Of a stretch of DNA of 64,000 bases, positions 58,295 to 64,000 are shown one piece after another; within the stretch, counting starts at the first letter, position 1, and every line of letters begins with the position of its first letter. The notes below the pieces were generated by a model that saw only the letters and a list, made by a program, of their open reading frames with translations, did not search any database and was not told where the DNA came from. Source of the stretch: CAVQGM01 sp963712065 (GTDB taxonomy: Bacteria > Actinomycetota > Acidimicrobiia > Acidimicrobiales > Acidimicrobilacustridaceae); assembly GCA_963712065.1 (NCBI GenBank), contig CAVQGM010000002.1:992001-1056000 (forward strand), written 5' to 3'. A program made the position numbers and the translations under genes.

Positions 58295-60610
58295 ATGGCC
58301 GACGTCGCCGCCCGCATCGCCCCCGTCCTCCCCCTCACGTCTGGTGTCGTCCTCCCGGGCATGGTCGTGACCATCGCCGTCGAGAGCGATGAGGCCCGTG
58401 CCGCCCTCGCCGCCGTCGAGGCCGACCAGCAGGCCACCCGGCTGCTGCTCGTGCCTCGCGTCGACGGCCGCTTCGCCCGGGTGGGCGCCCTCGCCCACGT
58501 CGAGGATCGGGGCACCCTCCCGAACGGCACCGCCGCCCTCGTCGTCCGGGCTGACCAGCGGGCCCGGATCGGCGCCGGCGTGCTCGGCACCGGGCCCGGT
58601 CTGTGGGTCGAGGTCGAGCCGGTCGACGACCCGCCGCCCGGCGTCGCTGCCGGCGAGCTCGCTCGCGAGTACCGGGCCGCGGCCCGCAACCTGCTCGACC
58701 ACGTCGGCGGACGCGGACTGGCCGGGTTGCTCCGCGACGTGGAGTCGCCGGGCGCCCTGGCCGACACGATCGGCTGGTGGCCGGAGCTCTCCCTCGAGCG
58801 CAAGGTGGAGCTGCTCGAGACCGTCGACGTCGACGAGCGGCTGGCCCTCGCCGTGTCCTGGGCCAAGGAGGCGCTCGCCGAGCTCGAGCTGGCCGAGGAG
58901 ATCCGCAAGGACGTGAGCGAGGGCATGGAGCGCCAGCAACGCGAGTTCCTGCTCCGCCAACAGCTCGCCGCCATCCGAGGCGAGCTCGGTGAGGGCGGCG
59001 ACGAGGAGGACCTCGTCGAGCAGTACCGCGCCCGGATCGCGGCGCGCGAGCTGCCCGGGGCCGTCCGTAGCGCCATCGAGCGGGAGATCGACCGGCTGGA
59101 GCGCACCAGCCCGCAGAACACCGAGCACGGATGGATCCGCACCTGGCTCGACACCATCACCGAGCTCCCCTGGGGGGAGCGCACCGAGGACCACCTCGAT
59201 CTGGCCGACGCGCGCCGCGTCCTCGACGCCGACCACACCGGGCTCGACGAGGTCAAGGAGCGCATGGTGGAGTTCCTCGCCGTCCGCAAGCTGCGGGCCG
59301 AGCGGGGCATGGGGCCGAGCGGATCCGGACGGCGCCCGGGCGCGGTGCTCGCGCTCGTCGGCCCGCCCGGCGTCGGCAAGACGTCGCTCGGTGAGTCGGT
59401 GGCGCGCGCCCTCGGGCGCTCCTTCGTGCGGGTCGCCCTCGGTGGCGTGCGGGACGAGGCCGAGATCCGTGGCCACCGGCGCACCTACGTCGGGGCCGCG
59501 CCCGGGCGCATCGTCCGGGCCGTGACCGAGGCCGGGACCATGAACCCGGTCTTCCTGCTCGACGAGATCGACAAGGTGGGCAGCGACTGGCGGGGCGACC
59601 CGAGCTCGGCCCTCCTCGAGGTGCTCGACCCGGCGCAGAACCACTCGTTCCGCGACCACTACCTCGAGGTCGACCTCGACCTGTCCGACGTGGTGTTCAT
59701 CGCCACCGCCAACGTGCTCGAGACGATCCCCGGTCCCCTCCTCGACCGCATGGAGGTGATCCGCCTCGACGGGTACACCGACGCCGAGAAGATCGCCATC
59801 GCCCGCGACCACCTGCTGGCCCGCCAGCTCGAGCACAACGGCCTCGCCGCCGATGAGGTCGACGTTTCCGACACCGCCCTCGCCCGCCTGGTCGAGGACT
59901 ACACGCGGGAAGCGGGCGTGCGCAGCCTCGAGCGGCAGCTCGGCAAGGTGCTCCGCAAGGCGGCCACGCGCGTCGCCTCCGGCGAGCCGACCCCCATCGC
60001 CATCGACGTCGACGACCTCGCCGAGGCCGTCGGCCGCCCCCGCTTCCGCCGGGACGAGGCCAACCGCGAGGCGGTGCCCGGCGTGGTGAACGGCCTGGCC
60101 GTCACCGGTGCCGGCGGCGACGTCCTCATCGTCGAGGCCACGTCGATGGACGGCGAGGCGGGGCTGACCCTCACGGGTCAGCTCGGCGACGTCATGAGCG
60201 AGTCCGGGCAGATCGCGCTCAGCTACGTGCGGTCGCGCCGCGACGACCTCGGCATCGAAGCCGACGCGCTGAACCGGCAGTTCCACGTGCACTTCCCCGC
60301 CGGGGCGGTGCCGAAGGACGGGCCGTCGGCCGGCGTCACCATGACGACGGCCTTGGCCAGCCTGTTGACCGGCCGGCCGGCCAAGCCGAGCGTGGGCATG
60401 ACCGGTGAGGTCACCCTGCACGGCAAGGTGCTCCCCATCGGTGGGGTGAAGCAGAAGCTGCTCGCCGCCCACCGGGCCGGGCTCACCGACGTCATCGTGC
60501 CGGCGGAGAACGGGCCGGACCTCGACGACGTGCCCGCGCAGGTCCGCGACGAGCTGGCCATCCACCTCGTCGACGACGTCCGGCAGGTGCTCGACCTGGC
60601 CCTCGCCTGA
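58295..60610 (+). CDS. lon: ATP-dependent protease Lon
   Basis: A 771-residue Lon protease that unfolds and degrades damaged and regulatory proteins. The N-terminal substrate domain covers about residues 1-195, followed by a helical region; the AAA+ module has Walker A GPPGVGKTS near residue 355 and Walker B VFLLDEIDKVG near residue 420, and the protease domain has PKDGPSAGVTMTTAL with catalytic Ser 678 and KVLPIGGVKQKLLAAHRAG with catalytic Lys 721, 43 residues apart as in known Lon enzymes. ATG 58295 has AGGAG 6 bases upstream. It is followed by a strong terminator and has its own promoter with an inverted repeat. Confidence 0.95.
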   Translation: MADVAARIAPVLPLTSGVVLPGMVVTIAVESDEARAALAAVEADQQATRLLLVPRVDGRFARVGALAHVEDRGTLPNGTAALVVRADQRARIGAGVLGTGPGLWVEVEPVDDPPPGVAAGELAREYRAAARNLLDHVGGRGLAGLLRDVESPGALADTIGWWPELSLERKVELLETVDVDERLALAVSWAKEALAELELAEEIRKDVSEGMERQQREFLLRQQLAAIRGELGEGGDEEDLVEQYRARIAARELPGAVRSAIEREIDRLERTSPQNTEHGWIRTWLDTITELPWGERTEDHLDLADARRVLDADHTGLDEVKERMVEFLAVRKLRAERGMGPSGSGRRPGAVLALVGPPGVGKTSLGESVARALGRSFVRVALGGVRDEAEIRGHRRTYVGAAPGRIVRAVTEAGTMNPVFLLDEIDKVGSDWRGDPSSALLEVLDPAQNHSFRDHYLEVDLDLSDVVFIATANVLETIPGPLLDRMEVIRLDGYTDAEKIAIARDHLLARQLEHNGLAADEVDVSDTALARLVEDYTREAGVRSLERQLGKVLRKAATRVASGEPTPIAIDVDDLAEAVGRPRFRRDEANREAVPGVVNGLAVTGAGGDVLIVEATSMDGEAGLTLTGQLGDVMSESGQIALSYVRSRRDDLGIEADALNRQFHVHFPAGAVPKDGPSAGVTMTTALASLLTGRPAKPSVGMTGEVTLHGKVLPIGGVKQKLLAAHRAGLTDVIVPAENGPDLDDVPAQVRDELAIHLVDDVRQVLDLALA

Positions 60611-60646
60611 CAGCGCCGCCTCCGATCCCCACCTCCACGCCCCGTT

Positions 60647-60690
60647 CCGGCTGGTGAACCCCGTGCCCTGGCACGGGGTTTGCCAGCCGG
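60647..60690. terminator. Bidirectional terminator after lon
   Basis: CCGGCTGG (60647-60654) pairs with CCAGCCGG (60683-60690) and, after a TGAA/TTTG internal loop, CCCCGTGCC (60659-60667) pairs with GGCACGGGG (60670-60678) around a CT loop. It lies between lon and the convergent SCO6745-family gene. The 3' side (GCCAGCCGGTTCGGG) recalls the end of the 53-nt repeats. Confidence 0.7.
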
Positions 60691-60719
60691 TTCGGGGGTC
60701 GCCCCCGGTCGCTCCGAGC

Positions 60720-61586
60720 TCACGATGCTGCGCCGTCCGGCCGGGCGGAAACCCCGGTGAACACGCCCGAGGAGACCACGGCCTGGCTGAGCGGGCGGAC
60801 CAGTCGGCGGAGCCGGGCGCAGGCGTCCTCGCCGAGGGCCCGCCAGGGGGCGAGCGCCGCCTCGTCGGTGCGCACCTCGATGGCCTCCCTCGCCTCGGCG
60901 CCCGCCGGGGTGAACGACCCGTCGGCGCGGAGCCAACCTCGTCGCGCCATCGCCTCGATGGCCGCCGCCCAGGCGTCGTCGGGCCACGCCCGGGTCCCCT
61001 GCAGCACCACGGCGGGGACGGTGCCCGTCGCCGCGTGGAGCACGAGCGCCTCACAGGGCCCGACGTCGGCGGCCACCAGCGCGGCGACGTGGCCGTCGCC
61101 CCGGAACTCGCGCACCAGGGTGATCGCGTGCCACAGCGCGGTCAACGGGTCGTCGGGCCAGGCCATGGCCCGATGCCCGGCGAACAGCGGCCGCCCGGCG
61201 GACGAGCAGGCCTCGGCGGCCACGGTGGCGAGCCCGAGGGCCTCGGTGACCCCGTCGTCGTCGGCGACCCCGTCGAGCAGGCCGTGCAGTGCGGCGCCGA
61301 CGCCGGCCAGACGGGCGTCCACCCAGGCCTCGGGCCCGGCGATCGACCAGGCGCCGTCCATCGCCTCGGCGACGAAGCCGGGCTCGAAGTTGTAGAAGGT
61401 GGCGACCACGACCTCGATCGCCACCCCGCCCATCGGCGCGGCGCGCGACGGGAAGTAGCCGGACCGGCCCGCGGGCCACCCGATCCCCCGGTAGGCCTCG
61501 GCCGGCTCCGGCGCGAAGTACACGAGCCCGTGGACCGGCTCGAGGGTGCGGTGCATGCGGCGGGCCACGTCGGTGGGGACGGTCAT
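60720..61586 (-). CDS. SCO6745 family protein
   Basis: A 288-residue protein of the actinobacterial SCO6745 family, function unknown. It opens RRMHRTLEPVHGLVYFAPEPAEAYRGIGW, the family hallmark, with YFPSRAAPMG, EVVVATFYNFEPGFV and ALWHAITLVREFRGDGHVAALVAA later; the C-terminal third looks like a winged helix (EAMARRGWLRADGSFTPAG). ATG 61586 has GGGAG 5 bases upstream. It lies 50 bases from the SDR gene, whose stop is surrounded by the 17-bp repeat. Confidence 0.8.
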   Translation of the reverse strand: MTVPTDVARRMHRTLEPVHGLVYFAPEPAEAYRGIGWPAGRSGYFPSRAAPMGGVAIEVVVATFYNFEPGFVAEAMDGAWSIAGPEAWVDARLAGVGAALHGLLDGVADDDGVTEALGLATVAAEACSSAGRPLFAGHRAMAWPDDPLTALWHAITLVREFRGDGHVAALVAADVGPCEALVLHAATGTVPAVVLQGTRAWPDDAWAAAIEAMARRGWLRADGSFTPAGAEAREAIEVRTDEAALAPWRALGEDACARLRRLVRPLSQAVVSSGVFTGVSARPDGAAS

Positions 61587-61610
61587 GGCGCTCCCTGGGC
61601 GATGCTTCCG

Positions 61611-61661
61611 GTGTTCTGGGCGTTCAGGTGTTCTGGGCGTTCAGGTGTTCTGGGCGGTCAT
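61611..61661. repeat. 17-bp tandem repeat spanning the SDR stop codon
   Basis: GTGTTCTGGGCGTTCAG occurs twice (61611-61627, 61628-61644), followed by GTGTTCTGGGCGGTCAT (61645-61661), three units in all. The last encodes Met-Thr-Ala-Gln-Asn-Thr with the stop in the middle unit (TGA at 61643-61641), so the two outer units are non-coding copies of the gene's end. Confidence 0.85.
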
Positions 61662-62417
61662 GCCGCCGTCGACGGTGACGACGGCGCCGTTGACGAACGA
61701 CGCCGCCGGGAGCGCGAGCGACAGGACGACATGAGCGACCTCCTCGGGGTCGCCGTAGCGCCGGAGCGGCACCCGACGGCGCGCGAACCTCGACTTGGCG
61801 TCGTCGGGGATCGACGCGGTCATCCCGGTGTGGATCGGTCCCGGGCACACGGCGTTCACGGTGACGCCCTGGGACCCGAGCTCGACGGCCAGGGCGCGGG
61901 TCAGCCCGATCACGCCGTGCTTGCTGGCGGTGTACGGGCTGATGAACGGCGACGCGCCGAGGCCCTCGGTGGAGGCGATGTTGACCACCCGACCGGCGCG
62001 CTCCCGGCTCAGGTCGTCGACGCACAGGCGCACCAACCGGGCGTGGGCGGTGAGGTTCACGGCGATGGTGGTCGCCCACGCCGCTTCGTAGGCATCGCTG
62101 TGGATCGGCGCCGGCAGGCTCACCCCGGCGTTGTTGACGACGATGTCGACGGGACCGAGATCCCGCCGCACGGCGCGCACCGCGTCGGCGAGCGACCGGG
62201 GCTCGGCCACGTCGACCGCCACGCCGAGCGCGGTCGCCCCCGCCCCGACCAGCTCGGCGACCGCCTCGTCGACGCGATCGGCTTGGCGGTCGAGCACCGC
62301 GACACGGGCCCCCTCGTCGGCGAACAGCCGGACGGTGGCCCGCCCCATGCCGCTGCCGGCCCCGGTGACGACGGCGGTTCGGCCCGCGATCGACCGGCTC
62401 AGCGACGACAGGGCCAC
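61641..62417 (-). CDS. SDR family oxidoreductase
   Basis: A 258-residue classical short-chain dehydrogenase. TAVVTGAGSGMGRATVRLFADEG at residue 15 is the nucleotide loop, VVNNAGVSLPAPI near residue 90, and catalytic SPYTASKHGVIGLTRALA near residue 155 with Tyr and Lys; NIASTEG gives the Ser. GTG 62417 is used because TACGAT on the minus strand ends 8 bases ahead. Substrate unknown. Its stop sits inside a 17-bp tandem repeat that continues past the gene. Confidence 0.88.
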   Translation of the reverse strand: MALSSLSRSIAGRTAVVTGAGSGMGRATVRLFADEGARVAVLDRQADRVDEAVAELVGAGATALGVAVDVAEPRSLADAVRAVRRDLGPVDIVVNNAGVSLPAPIHSDAYEAAWATTIAVNLTAHARLVRLCVDDLSRERAGRVVNIASTEGLGASPFISPYTASKHGVIGLTRALAVELGSQGVTVNAVCPGPIHTGMTASIPDDAKSRFARRRVPLRRYGDPEEVAHVVLSLALPAASFVNGAVVTVDGGMTAQNT

Positions 62418-62464
62418 GGCGGGGCATCGTACCCGTCGACCGGTACCGCCACCGGTGGGGCCGG

Positions 62465-62470
62465 TACGGT
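62465..62470 (+). promoter_or_regulatory. -10 box of the small membrane protein gene (leaderless)
   Basis: TACGGT ends exactly 7 bases before GTG 62478. The divergent SDR promoter box lies 34 bases away. Confidence 0.45.
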
Positions 62471-62477
62471 CACCGGG

Positions 62478-62768
62478 GTGGAAGGCGTGGGTGATCTCTT
62501 CGGCGCCATCGTCGTCACCGCGCTCGCCTGCATCCCGCTCGGCCTGTCGCTGTGGGCGTTGCTCGACTGCGCCCGCCGACCGGGCTGGGCATGGGCGCTC
62601 GCCGACCGCCGGCAGGTCGTGTGGATGGCCGCCATCCTGTGCGGCTTCCTGACCGTCGTCGGCGGCCTGGCGATCTCGCTGTGGTACCTGCTGCGCATCC
62701 GGCCCGAGATCGCCGCCGCCGAGGACGGCGGCATGCCCTGGCGACGGGGCCGACTCAGGCCGCGGTGA
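62478..62768 (+). CDS. Small membrane protein (PLDc_N/DUF2516-like)
   Basis: A 96-residue protein with two hydrophobic helices, GAIVVTALACIPLGLSLWAL and VWMAAILCGFLTVVGGLAIS, joined by a CARRPGWAWALADRRQ loop and ending in a basic tail; resembles PLDc_N/DUF2516 membrane proteins by pattern only. GTG 62478 is supported by the -10 box 7 bases upstream. The last 14 bases overlap the convergent glycosyltransferase. Confidence 0.65.
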   Translation: MEGVGDLFGAIVVTALACIPLGLSLWALLDCARRPGWAWALADRRQVVWMAAILCGFLTVVGGLAISLWYLLRIRPEIAAAEDGGMPWRRGRLRPR

Positions 62769-63696
62769 CCGGCGACGGCTCACCGGCGTCGGTGAACATC
62801 TCCGCCGGCGGCGGGCCGAAGCGCCCACGCACGAAGTCGACCATCCCGAGGGCCCGGCCCCGGGCCGAGTACAGCAGCGGCCGAGACGAGGGCTGCACGA
62901 GCCCGCGGCCGAGCTGCCACCCGGCGATGAGGAAGCGGACCGACGCGTGGTAGACGCCCGAGTGGTCGCGCACGAGCAGCAGCGTGTTGCGGTGCATGAG
63001 GTAGTCGACCGCGGGGCTGCCGGATCGCATCGTCGGGTTCGTCACCATCACGCCCCGGACGAGGCCGACCTCCCATCCCGCAGCAGCGGCCCGCAGGCCG
63101 AGGTCGGCCTCCTCGCAGTAGGCGAAGTAGCGCTCGTCGAACAGGCCGATGTCGCCGAGGCAGGCCCGCCGGGCGAGGAGCAGCGTGCCGTGCGGGTAGT
63201 CGACCGACTCCCACCCCTCGCCCCCCGACACGGCCGTGGGAGCGGGCACGGTCATGCCGCCGAAGTAGGGGTCGACCACCGGCACATGACCGTCACCGAC
63301 GTCGGCGCAGGCGAGCCCGGCGCGGGGACGGGCCTCGGCGGCGTCGATCAGGCGGGCGAGGGTGTCGTCGGCAGGCAGGGCGTCGTGCGGGGCGAGGGCG
63401 CACCACTGGCCGTCGGCCACGGCGAGCCACCGTCGGAAGCCGGCGTTGGCGGCGGGGCCGAAGCCGGTGTTGGCCCCCAGCTCGACCAGCTCCACGTCGC
63501 GCCCGGCAGCGGCCACCGTGCGACGGAGCTCGGTGAGGGCCTCCGGCTCGGAGCCGTTGTCGACCACCACCACGTGGACGGGCACCCCCTGGTGGGTGAA
63601 CCGCTCGATGGTGGTCGCGCAGCGGGTCGGCTGGTTCCAGTGGACGAGGACGACCCAGACCGCGTCGGAGCGGTGGCGAGCGGGCGAGGTGGGCAC
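62755..63696 (-). CDS. GT2 glycosyltransferase (rhamnosyltransferase-like)
   Basis: A 313-residue GT-A enzyme. VWVVLVHWNQPTRCATTIERF, VVVVDNGSEPE near residue 42 (the DNGS strand), ELGANTGFGPAANAGFRRWL near residue 74 and DYPHGTLLLARRACLGDIGLFDERYFAYCEEADLGLRA near residues 165-205 are typical of rhamnosyl-/galactofuranosyl-transferases. GTG 63696 has a TACGCT box 8 bases upstream. Its role in envelope glycans is probable; sugar unknown. Confidence 0.8.
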   Translation of the reverse strand: MPTSPARHRSDAVWVVLVHWNQPTRCATTIERFTHQGVPVHVVVVDNGSEPEALTELRRTVAAAGRDVELVELGANTGFGPAANAGFRRWLAVADGQWCALAPHDALPADDTLARLIDAAEARPRAGLACADVGDGHVPVVDPYFGGMTVPAPTAVSGGEGWESVDYPHGTLLLARRACLGDIGLFDERYFAYCEEADLGLRAAAAGWEVGLVRGVMVTNPTMRSGSPAVDYLMHRNTLLLVRDHSGVYHASVRFLIAGWQLGRGLVQPSSRPLLYSARGRALGMVDFVRGRFGPPPAEMFTDAGEPSPVTAA

Positions 63697-63759
63697 GGCG
63701 GCGGAGCGTACCCCGTCGCCGGCCGCGCCCCCGACCGGCGAGGGCGGCCGCCGAGCCCG

Positions 63760-64000
63760 TCAGGAGCCGGTGCTGGCCCGGATCAGGGCGTGCTGCACGA
63801 GCTCGAGCAGCGCCACCTTGGTCTGGCCGCGGTCCCGGGCGTCGGTGGTGATCATCGGGACGTCGGCGGGGACCGACAGCGCCTCGCGCACGTCCTCGAG
63901 CGAGTGGTACTGCTTGCCGTGGAAGAGGTTGACCGCCACGATGAACGGCACCCCGTTCGTCTCCATGTAGTCGACGGCGGGGAAGCAGTCGGCCAGGCGG
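63760..64000 (-). CDS. Small GTPase (CvnD/MglA-like), 5' truncated
   Basis: The last 79 residues of a protein whose start lies right of the window. METNGVPFIVAVNLFHGKQYHSLEDVREAL resembles the VAVNxF G4-like element of the actinobacterial ATP/GTP-binding proteins encoded in conservon (cvn) operons, and ITTDARDRGQTKVALLELVQHAL is the usual C-terminus. The P-loop is not visible. In such operons the partner genes are a roadblock protein, a DUF742 protein and a sensor kinase, which would lie to the right. Confidence 0.7.
   Translation of the reverse strand, partial: RLADCFPAVDYMETNGVPFIVAVNLFHGKQYHSLEDVREALSVPADVPMITTDARDRGQTKVALLELVQHALIRASTGS

Noticed and set aside
1..64000. Prophage, integron, transposon or CRISPR array
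   Set aside because: No integrase, transposase, cas gene or regularly spaced direct repeats were seen; gene order looks like an ordinary chromosome.

Overview
The window looks like a chromosomal segment of a very GC-rich actinomycete. The gene set (DUF222-HNH protein, DUF3151 protein, AftD-like arabinosyltransferase, mycothiol-type DinB enzyme, DUF5979-like secreted proteins) and the many apparently leaderless genes behind a TANNNT box suggest Acidimicrobiia (Iamia/Ilumatobacter-like). That placement is inference from gene content, not a computed phylogeny. No rRNA, tRNA, CRISPR array, transposase or phage gene was found.

Layout. 1-1.9 kb: tail of a DinB/mycothiol-type enzyme and a frameshifted DUF222-HNH gene. 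1.9-6.7 kb: a divergent carotenoid locus, crtYc-crtYd-crtZ leftward and crtE-crtI-crtB rightward, enough to take C15/C20 prenyl diphosphates through lycopene and beta-carotene to hydroxylated carotenoids. 6.6-14.3 kb: a GT87 mannosyltransferase, DUF3151, hydrolase, pyruvate kinase, phosphatase, acyl-CoA dehydrogenase, flavin reductase and SirB1-like genes. 14.4-15.6 kb: a tandem pair of small secreted proteins, each with its own copy of the same terminator. 15.7-23.3 kb: acyl-CoA synthetase, MFS transporter, GDPD, FAD oxidase, gamma-glutamyltransferase and a methyltransferase. 23.3-24.05 kb: a gene-free stretch with a candidate structured RNA and the promoter of a peptide ABC transporter. 24.05-30.7 kb: that transporter (binding protein, two permeases, two ATPases, both ATPase genes frameshifted) plus a TetR regulator.

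30.8-33.6 kb: two AlkA-like DNA glycosylases around a cyclophilin, and two tiny genes. 33.7-51.5 kb: a cell-envelope glycan block with PIG-V-like and GT39-like enzymes, acyltransferases, GT2 and GT4 glycosyltransferases, DUF2304, a UDP-galactopyranose-mutase-like flavoenzyme, a methyltransferase and a 1,483-residue AftD-like arabinosyltransferase. Many of these genes overlap by the 4-base ATGA/GTGA type, so much of the block is probably co-transcribed and translationally coupled. 51.5-58.2 kb: hydrolase, HAD phosphatase, lipocalin-like protein, MDR oxidoreductase, Gfo/Idh/MocA oxidoreductase, and a P450-TetR pair behind a perfect 14-bp operator. 58.3-64 kb: lon with its own inverted-repeat promoter, an SCO6745-family protein, an SDR, a small membrane protein, a GT2 enzyme and the tail of a small GTPase.

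The most unusual features are a family of 53-nt imperfect palindromes occurring as two tandem pairs, a gene-free region with UUCG and GNRA tetraloop hairpins, the duplicated gene-plus-terminator unit whose products end in the same PTFTG tail, a 17-bp tandem repeat spanning a stop codon, and three +1 frameshifts in G/C runs.
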